NCBI GenBank assembly: GCA_035690495.1
Contig: DASSKK010000011.1
Coordinates: 1-58,691, forward strand
DNA: 58,691 nucleotides
Direction of reading: 5' to 3'
Source of the DNA: DASSKK01 sp035690495
Lineage (GTDB): Bacteria > Actinomycetota > Actinomycetes > Propionibacteriales > Nocardioidaceae
Shown here: piece by piece, positions 8,417 to 16,888 of the stretch
How positions within the stretch are numbered: position 1 is the stretch's first letter
Layout: the number at the start of each line of letters is the position of its first letter
Notes under the pieces: generated by a model
The model's input: the letters and a program-made list of their open reading frames with translations, nothing else
The model's database searches: none
What the model was told of the DNA's origin: nothing
Translations under genes and position numbers: made by a program

Positions 8417-10287
8417 TGGTCGCCGATCGCGCGTTCCCGCAGCGTCCGGCGATGCTGCTCGAGGGCGACCAGCTCGCCGAACATCCTGTTGTAGTCCTCG
8501 GTCTGCTCGACCGGGTTGGTGCGCTGAAGCCTGGACTTCAGGTCGGCGATCCGGCGCATCGCGGTCAGCTCCTGGAGCCGGAAGACGTGCGCTGCGACGT
8601 ATGCCTCGTCGGCCTTCTTGAGCACCCGTTCCACCGCCAGCGCGCTCAACGCCCGCGCCACCGCCGGATCGGTGGCCGCGTCGCGCAGCTTGCCGACCCA
8701 TACCTCCCCGGCCGGTGCGCCGCCCGGCCCGCCGCAGGCGGCCACGGTCTCCCACAGAGCCCGGTAGACGGGATGGGTGAAGTCGCCTGCGTCGACGTCG
8801 GCGGCCGTGTCGCCAACGGCTTCGGGGTGCTGGACGACGAGCTTGAGGGTCTCGCGTTCGAGGGCGTAGCGGGGGTCGCGCAGGTCTGGCGGCGCGGCGG
8901 CGCCGGGTCCGGCCTGTGGTGCGGCACCGGCGGGGTGGTCCGCCTTCGGACCGGGGCGCCGGCTGGTGGAGGCACGGCGTACCTCGGCACGGGCCTGCTC
9001 GACGTCGACTCCCACCATGCCCGCCAGCTCGCGGGCGAACGCGTCGACCTTCGAGCGGTCCCTGATGCTGGCAACCAGGCGGGCGGCCTCCCGCACCGCG
9101 TCGATGCGGCCGTCGGCGCGGTCCAGGTCGAACCGGGCGACCACGTGGGAGAGCACGAAGCGGTAGAGCGGGATCCTGCGGGCGACCAGCTCGCGCACCG
9201 CTGCGTCGCCCCTGGACAGCCGCAGGTCGCACGGGTCGAGGCCCTCGGGCTCGACGGCGACGTAGGTCTGGCCGGCGAAGTTCTGGTCTCCCTCGAATGC
9301 CCGCAGGGCCGCCTTCTGTCCGGCCGCGTCGCCGTCGAAGGTGAAGATCACCTCGCCGCGGAAGTCGTCGTGGTCGTGCAGCAGCCGGCGCAGCACGCGC
9401 GCGTGGTCCTCGCCGAATGCCGTGCCGCAGCTGGCGACGGCGGTGGGCACGCCCGCGAGGTGGCAGGCCATCACGTCGGTGTAGCCCTCGACGACGACCG
9501 CCTGCGAGGCACGGGCGATCTCGCGGCGGGCAAGGTCGATGCCGTAGAGCACATGGCTCTTCTTGTAGATCGGCGTCTCGGGAGTGTTGAGGTACTTCGC
9601 CTCGACCCGGTCGTCGTCGAACAGCCGCCGGGCTCCAAAGCCGATCACGTCGCCGTTGGTCTCCCGGATCGGCCACAGCAGCCGGCCACGGAACCTGTCG
9701 TAGTGGCCGCTGCGGCCTTCCGCGCACAGCCCGGAGGTGACCAGCTCGGCGTTGGTGAAGCCCTTCTGGCGCAGGTGCTTGAACAACGCGTCGCCCTCAC
9801 GTGGGGCGAAGCCGACGCCGAACTTCGACGCTGCGTCCTGGTCGAAGCCGCGCTGGTCGAGGAACGTCCGGCCGGGCACGGCGTCAGGGCCGGCCAGCTG
9901 GTCGGCGTAGTAGGCCTGGGCGAGCCGGTGCGCCTCGATCAGCCGGGGACGCAGATGCGTCTCGCGCTTGGCCGGCCGCTCGCCCTCGGTGTAGCGGAGC
10001 TGGACCCCGGTCTTGTCGGCGAGCCGCTCGACGACCTCCGCGAAGCCGAGCCCGTCGATCTTCATCAGGAAGGTGATCACGTCGCCGCCTTCCCCGCAGC
10101 CGAAGCAGTGGAATCCGCGGCCGGGGTTGACGTGGAAGGACGGGGTCTTCTCGTCGTGGAAGGGACACAGGCCCTTCAGCGAGCCTCCGCCGGCGTTGCG
10201 CAGGGTGACGTAGTCGGACACGACCTCGTCGATGCGGGCACGCTCGCGCACCAGCGCGATGTCCTCCTCGCGGATCAGCCCAGCCAC
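8413..10287 (-). CDS. dnaG: DNA primase
   Basis: Synthesises RNA primers for replication at the fork. GTG 10287 gives the standard N-terminus M-A-G-L-I-R-E-E-D-I and a 624-residue product, the usual actinobacterial length. The CHC2-type zinc ribbon is complete (C41, H44, C61, C64; CPFHDEKTPSFH then HCFGCGEGGD). The TOPRIM catalytic core follows (V-V-E-G-Y-T-D-V, then F-T-F-D-G-D-A-A-G), and a Pro/Gly linker leads to the DnaB-binding C-terminal domain. The longer open frame upstream has no primase resemblance. The stop overlaps the downstream partner gene. Nearby dgt matches the dnaG-dgt neighbourhood known from mycobacteria. Confidence 0.97.
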   Translation of the reverse strand: MAGLIREEDIALVRERARIDEVVSDYVTLRNAGGGSLKGLCPFHDEKTPSFHVNPGRGFHCFGCGEGGDVITFLMKIDGLGFAEVVERLADKTGVQLRYTEGERPAKRETHLRPRLIEAHRLAQAYYADQLAGPDAVPGRTFLDQRGFDQDAASKFGVGFAPREGDALFKHLRQKGFTNAELVTSGLCAEGRSGHYDRFRGRLLWPIRETNGDVIGFGARRLFDDDRVEAKYLNTPETPIYKKSHVLYGIDLARREIARASQAVVVEGYTDVMACHLAGVPTAVASCGTAFGEDHARVLRRLLHDHDDFRGEVIFTFDGDAAGQKAALRAFEGDQNFAGQTYVAVEPEGLDPCDLRLSRGDAAVRELVARRIPLYRFVLSHVVARFDLDRADGRIDAVREAARLVASIRDRSKVDAFARELAGMVGVDVEQARAEVRRASTSRRPGPKADHPAGAAPQAGPGAAAPPDLRDPRYALERETLKLVVQHPEAVGDTAADVDAGDFTHPVYRALWETVAACGGPGGAPAGEVWVGKLRDAATDPAVARALSALAVERVLKKADEAYVAAHVFRLQELTAMRRIADLKSRLQRTNPVEQTEDYNRMFGELVALEQHRRTLRERAIGDQ

Positions 10288-10361
10288 GGCGGCGAGTCTA
10301 CGTGCCCGCGCCGACGGCGCCCATGGCCGTTCAGCCCGTCGCGTACGGCGCCGTCCGACCG

Positions 10362-10880
10362 TCAGACGGCATCCCAGACGACCTGGCCGCGGACATCCAC
10401 GCGCGCGCCCGCCGCAGGCCGGTGGTCGGTGAGCCGTCCGTCGTGCATGAGATGGCTGACCGGTACGCCGTGCGCGAGGACCGCGACGTCGGCGATCTGC
10501 CGCCGGTGACACCGCCACCACAGCGACTCGCTGCACATCACCGCGACGTTCTCGTCGTCGACCGCGGCGAGCAGCAGGTCGACCGCGGCGCCGAACTCCG
10601 CGGTCCGGGTGTGGGCGGCGTACGCCGCGAACTGCTCGACCCGCCACCAGGTGTCGACCGGCTCGCCCTCCAGCCGGCGTCGGCCCCCGAGCCGCTCCTC
10701 CCACCGGTAGCCGATCCCGGTCTCGGGCAGCCAGACGTCCATCGCCTCCCGGCGGACGTCGGCGTTGCTGCGGCTTCCTGGGAACCGGCGTACGTCCACG
10801 ACCTGCTGCACCCCAGCCCCATGCAGCAACGAGGCCAGTTCAGCCCGCTCCAGCCGGCCGTGCCCGACGGTGAGCAGCAC
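10362..10880 (-). CDS. DUF488 family protein
   Basis: A 172-residue protein starting at GTG 10880, four bases after the strong ribosome binding site GAGGAGG. The N-terminus L-T-V-G-H-G and V-V-D-V-R-R-F-P-G-S-R, and the C-terminal M-C-S-E-S-L-W-W-R-C-H-R, are the signature blocks of DUF488. The Cys and His in C-H-R suggest a metal or redox site, but the family has no agreed function. It stands alone between dnaG and asnB. Confidence 0.88.
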   Translation of the reverse strand: MLLTVGHGRLERAELASLLHGAGVQQVVDVRRFPGSRSNADVRREAMDVWLPETGIGYRWEERLGGRRRLEGEPVDTWWRVEQFAAYAAHTRTAEFGAAVDLLLAAVDDENVAVMCSESLWWRCHRRQIADVAVLAHGVPVSHLMHDGRLTDHRPAAGARVDVRGQVVWDAV

Positions 10881-11002
10881 AGATCCTCCTCACGCCGGTT
10901 TGGGTGGAATCCTCGGCAATATCGCCCAGCGATCCCACCCGATCTCGTCACATCCCCCGGAGAGACCCATCTCGAGCCGGAGGTGAACAGCAGGTGCCGA
11001 TG

Positions 11003-12505
11003 TCACGCCGTGGCCCAGCGGCCGAGCACCTGCTCGACGCGCAGCCCGCCGAGAGCGTCGTGCAGCAGCCGCTGGTAGCCGAGCTCCTCCCGGCTGCGCG
11101 GCGCCGGGAAGCCGGGGAGGCCCGACGCCGACCAGTCGTCCTCGGGGACGAGCTGATCCGCGTAGTCGTCCATCACCGTGGCCGTCCCGCTGCCGTCGCC
11201 GAACTGCTCCTTGACCCGCCACAGCAGCCGGTCGGGCAACCAGCCGGCGAACGCCTGGCGCAGGATCGCCTTCTCACGGCCCGGCTCCCCGGGCAGCCGC
11301 CAGCCGATCGGGACCCGACGAGCGGTCGCGATCACGTCCAGGTCGAGGAACGGCACCCTCGCCTCCAGGCTGTGCGCCATCGTCACCCGGTCGCAGCGCT
11401 GCAGGTTGAGGTTGTGCAGGCCGGTCAGGTCGCGGTCCAGCTCCTTGGCGAGGACCTCGGGATCGGTGAGCTCGCGGTAGTGGTCGTAGCCGGCGAACAG
11501 CTCGTCGGACCCCTCGCCGGTGAGCACCACCTTCACGTGCGCGGCGGCCAGCTCGGCGACGAGCAGGTTCGGCACCGCGCTGCGCACCAGCGACGGCTCG
11601 GCGGACTCCAGCTGTCCGACGACCCTCGGCAGCGCGTCGGCCACGGTGCGGGCGTCGTACACCCGCTCGTGGTGGTCCAGGCCGAGGTACGCCGCCACCT
11701 CGCGTGCCGCGGCCAGGTCGCTGCTGGCCGCAGTGCCCGCGGCGAAGGAGTGGATCCGCTGGCCGGGCAGCGCCTCGCTGGCCATGATCGCCGCGACCAG
11801 GCTGGAGTCGAGCCCACCGGAGAGGAACACGCCGATCTCGACGTCGGCCATCATCCGGCGGCGCACCCCGGTGACCAGCGCTTCCCTGATCGCCGTGCGG
11901 GCCTCGTCGCGGTCCGTGAAGGGCGCGGCTGCGGGGGCGACGGGATCCGCGTAGCGAGCGAGGCCGTCGTCCGGGGTCCACCAGTGGCCGGCCGGGAACT
12001 CCTCGACGAGGGGGCGGTCCTCGGCGTCGAAGGCCTTGATCTCCGAGGCGAACAGCAGCCGGGCCCCGTCACGGACCCAGTAGAGCGGCTTGATCCCGAC
12101 CGGGTCGCGCGCCGCCACCGGGCCCTCGGGGCCGGCGGCCACGAACGCGAACATGCCGACCAGCCGCCCGACGCCGGAGGGGCCTTCGGCGTGGACCGCA
12201 GCGACCATCGCCTCGTTGTCGGAGTCGGTGGTGAACGCCCAGTCCAGCTCGCCGCGCAGATCGGTGTGGTTGTAGATCTCGCCGTTGCCGACCACCCACA
12301 TGCCCGTGTCGTCGTCGCCGAGCGGCTGCGCACCACCGGGCAGGTCCACGATCGACAGCCGCGCATGGCCGAGCCAGGTGGAGCCGAAGGCCTGCTCGCC
12401 CCGCCCGTCCGGACCGCGGTGGGCGATCCGGTCCAGCATCCGGCTGCCGAGGACCGCGTCGGGCCGCCCGCCGTCGAGCCGGTGCACCGCCACGATCCCG
12501 CACAC
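11003..12505 (-). CDS. asnB: Asparagine synthetase, glutamine-hydrolysing
   Basis: Makes asparagine from aspartate, ATP and glutamine. GTG 12505 is chosen because it places the nucleophilic cysteine at position 2 (M-C-G-I-V-A-V-H), required after Met removal; GGAGAGG lies about 8 bases upstream, whereas GTG 12514 would bury that cysteine. The N-terminal Ntn glutaminase domain has R-I-A-H-R-G-P-D-G and G-N-G-E-I-Y-N-H. The synthetase domain has the pyrophosphate loop FLSGGLDSSLVAA and L-T-G-E-G-S-D-E-L-F-A-G-Y. At 500 residues it is among the shorter AsnB forms. It is the only such gene in the window. Confidence 0.95.
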   Translation of the reverse strand: MCGIVAVHRLDGGRPDAVLGSRMLDRIAHRGPDGRGEQAFGSTWLGHARLSIVDLPGGAQPLGDDDTGMWVVGNGEIYNHTDLRGELDWAFTTDSDNEAMVAAVHAEGPSGVGRLVGMFAFVAAGPEGPVAARDPVGIKPLYWVRDGARLLFASEIKAFDAEDRPLVEEFPAGHWWTPDDGLARYADPVAPAAAPFTDRDEARTAIREALVTGVRRRMMADVEIGVFLSGGLDSSLVAAIMASEALPGQRIHSFAAGTAASSDLAAAREVAAYLGLDHHERVYDARTVADALPRVVGQLESAEPSLVRSAVPNLLVAELAAAHVKVVLTGEGSDELFAGYDHYRELTDPEVLAKELDRDLTGLHNLNLQRCDRVTMAHSLEARVPFLDLDVIATARRVPIGWRLPGEPGREKAILRQAFAGWLPDRLLWRVKEQFGDGSGTATVMDDYADQLVPEDDWSASGLPGFPAPRSREELGYQRLLHDALGGLRVEQVLGRWATA

Positions 12506-12547
12506 GCCCTGCACCTCTCCTCGCCGAGCGATCAGGCTATCGCCGGC

Positions 12548-13258
12548 TCACCCCTCGAGAAGGTCCCGGGTGCGGCTGCCGGCATCGTCGCGCAGGTAGG
12601 CGAGCACCGCGCTGACCCGGCGGTCGGTGCTCGGCTCCTGGGCGAGCCCGAGCTTGCCGAAGATCGCGCTCACGTGCTTCTCCACCGCGGACTCCGACAG
12701 GCTCAGGTGCGCCGCGATCGCGCGGTTGGTGCGGCCCTGCGCCATCAGCCGCAGCACGTCGGTCTCGCGGTCGGTGAGTTCCCGCAACGGCGAGTGGGCG
12801 AGCCTGGCCCGTGCGCCGACCAGCGCCTCCACCACGACCGGGTCGATGGTGGAACCGTCCCGGGCCACCGAGCGCACCGCGTCGAGGAGCTCGCCGAGCT
12901 CGCTGACCCGGTCCTTGAGCAGGTAGGCCAGGCCCGCCGTACCGTGTTCGAGCAGCGCGAACGCATAGGCCTCGTCGGCATGCTGGGACAGGATCACCAC
13001 ACCGATGCGCGGGTCACGCGCCCGCAGTGTGTGCGCGGCGACGATCCCCTCCATGCCGTGCCCTGGCGGCATCCTGATGTCGCTGACGACCACGTCGGGG
13101 CACAACCGCGCGGCGGCGGCCAGCAGCTCCTCGGCGTCACCCGCGTCGGCGACCACCTCGACCTCGCCGGAATCCTCCAGCAGCCGCCGGATCCCCTCCC
13201 GGACCAGGTAGTTGTCCTCCGCGACGATCACGCGCAACCGGGCTGCGGGCTCAGACAT
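12548..13258 (-). CDS. NarL/FixJ-type response regulator
   Basis: A 236-residue regulator with an N-terminal receiver domain (V-I-V-A-E-D-N, phospho-acceptor Asp in VVVSDIRMP, conserved Lys in L-L-K-D-R) and a C-terminal LuxR-type helix-turn-helix (LTDRETDVLRLMAQGRTNRA, then S-E-S-A-V-E-K-H). Its start overlaps the end of the adjacent kinase gene by 8 bases, so they form a two-component pair. Targets are unknown; the divergent membrane-protein gene beyond the kinase is a candidate. Confidence 0.93.
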   Translation of the reverse strand: MSEPAARLRVIVAEDNYLVREGIRRLLEDSGEVEVVADAGDAEELLAAAARLCPDVVVSDIRMPPGHGMEGIVAAHTLRARDPRIGVVILSQHADEAYAFALLEHGTAGLAYLLKDRVSELGELLDAVRSVARDGSTIDPVVVEALVGARARLAHSPLRELTDRETDVLRLMAQGRTNRAIAAHLSLSESAVEKHVSAIFGKLGLAQEPSTDRRVSAVLAYLRDDAGSRTRDLLEG

Positions 13259-15401
13259 CCGCGGTCCTGGTCAGCGGCAAGGCTGCGCTCAGGGCGGTCC
13301 CCTGCCCCGGTCGCGACCGCACGTACAGCTCGCCGCCGACCGCGCCGATCCGGTCCGACAGGCCGGCGAGCCCGGTGCCCGTCACGTCCGCGGGCACGAA
13401 CCCGGCGCCGTTGTCGCCGACCTCGAGGTGCAGCCGCTCGCCGCGCACGCCCAACCGCACCCGGACCTCGTCGGCACCTGCGTGCTTGAGCACGTTGGTG
13501 AGTGCTTCGCTGACCATGAAGTACGCCGCCGACTCCACCTCGGCGTCGAAGCGCGCCGCCCGCATCCCCGGCTCCGTCTCGAGCACGACGCCCACCGGAA
13601 CCCGCGCGGTGCGCGCCTCCACGGCCGCCAGCAGGCCCTGGTCGGCGAGCACCGGCGGCCGGATGCCGCGGGCGAGCTCTCGCAGCCCGGTGAGGATCTC
13701 TGCGGCGGTGCGCCGCGCGTCCTCGAAGGTACGTCGTGCCGCTTCGGGATCGGTGCCCAGCTGGTTCAGCCCCAGTCGCAGCTGCGTGGTGACCACGACC
13801 ACCTCCTGCTGCGCCCCGTCGTGCAGGTCGCGCTCCAGCCGCCGGCGCTCGGTGTCCTGCGCCCGGACCAGCCGCCGCCGCGACTCCTGCAGCGCATCCG
13901 CGTGCCGCCGGGTCTCGGCCAGCTGAGCCGCCAGCTCGGCCGCGAAGTGGGCGGCGCGCACCGCCAGGGCAGTCTGCCTCGCCACGGTCACCAGCAGCTC
14001 CCGGTCCTCGGCGCCCAGGGCCCGGCCGCGCACCGGCGGACCGCACTCGATGCGGCCGACCACCTCGTCGCGGTCCACCAGCGGGATCACAAGATCGGCG
14101 AGCCCGCCCGGCTCGCCCTCCCCCGCCTCGCCGATGAGCTCCTCGACGTCGCTGCCGGGCAGCACCAGGCACAACCGCGCCCAGGTGAGCCCGAGCCCGT
14201 CGACGACCATGCGCGCGGCACGCGGTCCGAGCTCATGCAGGTCGTAGGCGTGCTCCAGGGTCTCCCCGAAGCTGCCCAGCAGCTCGGCCGGGCCGATCCG
14301 CTCGCCGTACACCCGGGCGCTGGCCCAGCGGTCCAACCGGCGCCGCACGGGTGCCAGCGCCAGCACCACGGCGATGGTCACCAGCACGGTCGCGAGCAGT
14401 GGCAGCCGCCGCCCGGCGGTGACCCCGAAGGCGGTGGCGGCCCCGAGGAACGCCGCGCCGATCAGCGCCGACACCGCGCCGTAGGCGAGCGAGCGGCGGA
14501 CCGCCAGGTGCACGTCGAACAACCGGTGCCGCACGAGAGCCACCCAGATCGCCACCGGGACGAACACCAGGGCGGGCACCCACACCGCGTAGAACGTGGT
14601 GATCACCGCCGACCGGGGCAGCAGCCCGAACCCCGTCAGCAGCTGCACCACGACCACGTCGCCGAGCACCGCGACGGCCGCCAGCAGCAGCCAGTGCGTC
14701 TGCGCCCGCTGCCGTGGCGGAAGCGTCCTGTGGCGCACTACCAGCAGCACGGCTCCGACGAGCCCGAGCTGGGTGCCGACGTGGTAGGCGGCCACGACCA
14801 CCGGCCCGAGCCCGGTCAGCGCGAGCCACCAGAGCGGACTGCCCACCAGCGCCGCCCGCGACGCGGCGTACTCGGGGGCAGGCAGCACCCGATGGGTGAG
14901 CATCAGCAGCAGCGGCAGCGCGACCACGGCCGCCGCGAACGCGGTGAGCACGCCTTGCTCGTAGCGGCGGCGCAGCACCCCGTCGGGGAACAGCAGGAAC
15001 ATCGCGCCCATCGCGGCCGGGCCGGCGACGTCCGCGGCGTACTCGCAGACCACCAGCGCCCACAGCCAGGAGGGAACGCCGTCCGCGAGCAGCCGGCTGG
15101 ACACCGCGCCCAGGGCAGTCGCCAGCGCCATCGCGGAGTACATCGCCAGCAGCAGTCGCGGCACGCGCTCCCGCGGCCGCATGCCCACCAGGGCCAGGCC
15201 GGTCAGGTAGCCGGGAAGGAGCCCGACCAGTGACCACACCTGAGGCTGCTTGACCCCGAACGGACCGGGCGTGCGCACCCCGGCGACGGCAGACACCAGC
15301 AGACCGGCGGCCCCGAGCACGGCCAACCACGTCAGCGGGCGTCGCAGCGGCGCGCACCATTGCACCCCACAAGGGTGACATCGTGCGGCCCCGGCGTCCA
15401 T
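13251..15401 (-). CDS. Membrane sensor histidine kinase with GAF domain (NarL-pair type)
   Basis: A 716-residue sensor. About ten hydrophobic segments fill the first 350 residues. A GAF-like domain follows (around 370-500), then a short coiled coil and the HisKA_3 dimerisation motif ERRRLERDLHDGAQQ with the phospho-accepting His. The HATPase domain ends the protein (S-E-A-L-T-N-V-L-K-H-A, V-G-D-N-G-A-G-F, G-T-G-L-A-G-L-S-D-R). ATG 15401 is the longest start but has no clear ribosome binding site; GTG 15365 is equally possible. The large multi-pass region suggests sensing of a membrane or lipophilic signal, which is inference. Confidence 0.92.
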   Translation of the reverse strand: MDAGAARCHPCGVQWCAPLRRPLTWLAVLGAAGLLVSAVAGVRTPGPFGVKQPQVWSLVGLLPGYLTGLALVGMRPRERVPRLLLAMYSAMALATALGAVSSRLLADGVPSWLWALVVCEYAADVAGPAAMGAMFLLFPDGVLRRRYEQGVLTAFAAAVVALPLLLMLTHRVLPAPEYAASRAALVGSPLWWLALTGLGPVVVAAYHVGTQLGLVGAVLLVVRHRTLPPRQRAQTHWLLLAAVAVLGDVVVVQLLTGFGLLPRSAVITTFYAVWVPALVFVPVAIWVALVRHRLFDVHLAVRRSLAYGAVSALIGAAFLGAATAFGVTAGRRLPLLATVLVTIAVVLALAPVRRRLDRWASARVYGERIGPAELLGSFGETLEHAYDLHELGPRAARMVVDGLGLTWARLCLVLPGSDVEELIGEAGEGEPGGLADLVIPLVDRDEVVGRIECGPPVRGRALGAEDRELLVTVARQTALAVRAAHFAAELAAQLAETRRHADALQESRRRLVRAQDTERRRLERDLHDGAQQEVVVVTTQLRLGLNQLGTDPEAARRTFEDARRTAAEILTGLRELARGIRPPVLADQGLLAAVEARTARVPVGVVLETEPGMRAARFDAEVESAAYFMVSEALTNVLKHAGADEVRVRLGVRGERLHLEVGDNGAGFVPADVTGTGLAGLSDRIGAVGGELYVRSRPGQGTALSAALPLTRTADV

Positions 15402-15520
15402 GGGGTACGCCGCAGCGCGCGGGTGCGGCCAGCCTCACCAGGCTCGGGCGCCCGCCTCGTTCCGAGCGAGTCCACCGGTTCGTAGCGTCGAAGGTCACGA
15501 CAAGACCGAGGAGCGCGAGC

Positions 15521-16222
15521 ATGTCCGACCACTCATTCGCCGGCGCCGCATCGCGGCGTGCACCCATCGTGATGGCCCTGGGCGGGCTGCTGGTCTTCCT
15601 CGCCGGGCAGATCCACCCCAGGGGCCCACTCGACGGGGACTTCCGCACGTTGGAAGGCGGTCTGCTCGCCGATGCCGACACGTGGGAGTGGACCCACGCG
15701 GTGCTCGCCGTGGCGATCGTGGTGCTGACCGCCGGGCTGCTGCTCACCGTGAGGCTGCTGCGCGTGCGCGAGGACCGGGTCCTGCGGTCGGCCACCCTGG
15801 TCGCTCTCGTGGGGTTGTTGCTCTCCTGGGTGGAGATCGTCTTCCACATCGCGATGACCTCGGAGGCTCACGCACTGGTCACCGGCGGACCGACGCCGCT
15901 GTTCGACACCCACGTGGTGCTGCAGGCCGTCTACACGCCGCTGTTCGGCTGGGGGGTCGCGGCGATGGCGCTGCGGGGCGGGCTCACCCGCCGCTGGGGC
16001 AACCCCTGGATCGCGGTGCTCGGCGTGGTGGGCGGCGTCGTGTTCGGGCTGTCCGGGCCGGTGGTCGCGCTGTGGCCGGACTCGCACGACGCCCTGCTGT
16101 TCATCGGCGACGCGCCCCTGGGGCTGTGGGCGCTCGCCTCGGGCGTGGCCGAGCTGCACCCCCTGGCGCGGTGGCGCGGCCGCGCGGTCGCGCCCGCGGA
16201 CAGTGCCGGTGCGTCTAGCTGA
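15521..16222 (+). CDS. Multi-pass membrane protein, unknown function
   Basis: A 233-residue hydrophobic protein starting at ATG 15521, eight bases after GAGGAG. It has about six membrane helices, the first being PIVMALGGLLVFLAGQIH with a conserved-looking Q-I-H-P. The loop L-E-G-G-L-L-A-D-A-D-T-W-E-W-T-H carries acidic and His residues near the membrane face. It diverges from the kinase gene and may be its target or signal partner. No family assigned. Confidence 0.82.
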   Translation: MSDHSFAGAASRRAPIVMALGGLLVFLAGQIHPRGPLDGDFRTLEGGLLADADTWEWTHAVLAVAIVVLTAGLLLTVRLLRVREDRVLRSATLVALVGLLLSWVEIVFHIAMTSEAHALVTGGPTPLFDTHVVLQAVYTPLFGWGVAAMALRGGLTRRWGNPWIAVLGVVGGVVFGLSGPVVALWPDSHDALLFIGDAPLGLWALASGVAELHPLARWRGRAVAPADSAGASS

Positions 16223-16244
16223 GCCGTCGCCAAGGGCGCGGCCC

Positions 16245-16263
16245 GTGTGTATCATGTGTGTAT
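16245..16263 (+). promoter_or_regulatory. Direct-repeat operator candidate of the toxin-antitoxin pair
   Basis: The octamer GTGTGTAT occurs at 16245-16252 and again at 16256-16263, a period of 11 bases or about one helical turn. The second copy overlaps the antitoxin ATG. Antitoxins with an N-terminal DNA-binding strand usually repress their own promoter, so this is a reasonable operator; binding is inferred. Confidence 0.5.
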
Positions 16264-16489
16264 GGCTCGCCTCAACGTCTACATGCCCGACGATCTCGCC
16301 CGCCGTGCCCGAGACGCGGGTCTGAACATCTCGGCCCTCACACAGGGCGCAGTCGTCGCTGAGCTCGACTTGTTGACCCTGGACGCTTGGCTCGACGAGT
16401 TGCCCCTCACCCCGAGCGGGATCTCGCACGAGAGTGCCATGGCTGCACTCGACGCCGCCCGGACGGAGCTCGATGCCGGCCGGGGCTGA
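16262..16489 (+). CDS. Antitoxin, ribbon-helix-helix/CcdA-like
   Basis: A 75-residue protein starting M-A-R-L-N-V-Y-M-P-D-D-L-A. The short strand R-L-N-V-Y-M followed by two helices is the DNA-binding ribbon-helix-helix pattern; the acidic C-terminal half (L-D-A-W-L-D-E-L-P) would wrap the toxin. The gene overlaps the PIN-domain toxin gene, the normal antitoxin-first order. A GTG at 16247 would add five residues but lies inside the repeat operator. Confidence 0.82.
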   Translation: MARLNVYMPDDLARRARDAGLNISALTQGAVVAELDLLTLDAWLDELPLTPSGISHESAMAALDAARTELDAGRG

Positions 16490-16886
16490 GCAAGCCGTGC
16501 CGAACGTCGTGGTCGACGCGTCCGTGCTCGTAGACCTGTTGGCCCGAACCAGTCTTGCCGCGTCGGTGGCCGTCCGGTTGCGAGGCACGGCTCTGCACGT
16601 GCCTGCGCACTTCGATGCCGAGGTGCTCTCCGCCTTGGGCCGAATGCACCGCGCTGGCCAGCTCTCGGAACGCCAAGTCGGCGGCGGCCTTCGACGGCTG
16701 AGGACGCTTCCGCTCACCCGGCACCTCCTCGGACACCTCGTCGCCGGCGCATGGCGGCGGCGCGACAGCCACCAGCTTGCCGACGCTCTCTACGTCGAGC
16801 TCGCCGAGCAGCTCGACGCTCCGCTGCTCACCACAGATCTCCGTCTTGCCCGGGCGTCCGACCGCGCCGAGGCCATCACGGAGTGA
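16473..16886 (+). CDS. vapC: VapC-family PIN-domain toxin
   Basis: A ribonuclease toxin of the VapBC type that would cut RNA when its antitoxin is lost. The PIN acidic residues are visible: D in V-V-V-D-A-S-V-L, E in F-D-A-E-V-L-S-A-L, D in Q-L-A-D-A-L-Y-V and D in L-L-T-T-D-L. ATG 16473 overlaps the antitoxin gene by 17 bases and has GGAG close upstream; GTG 16497 would begin right at the first PIN strand and is also plausible. The product is 137 or 129 residues. Its end lies 3 bases from the convergent dgt stop. Confidence 0.88.
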   Translation: MPAGAEQAVPNVVVDASVLVDLLARTSLAASVAVRLRGTALHVPAHFDAEVLSALGRMHRAGQLSERQVGGGLRRLRTLPLTRHLLGHLVAGAWRRRDSHQLADALYVELAEQLDAPLLTTDLRLARASDRAEAITE

Positions 16887-16888
16887 CC

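Noticed and set aside
8452..10509. Long plus-strand open frame (685 codons) opposite dnaG
   Set aside because: It is the antisense of a certain primase gene; GC-rich codon bias leaves such frames open, and its product is low in complexity and unlike any family.
14180..14200. GAGCCCGTCGACGAC in the kinase gene as another palindromic in-gene element
   Set aside because: It encodes conserved-looking kinase residues, lacks flanking arms and does not look inserted, so it was left out of the element family.
13212..15233. Plus-strand frame of 673 codons opposite the histidine kinase
   Set aside because: Shadow of the kinase gene with Arg/His/Gln-rich translation and no ribosome binding site.
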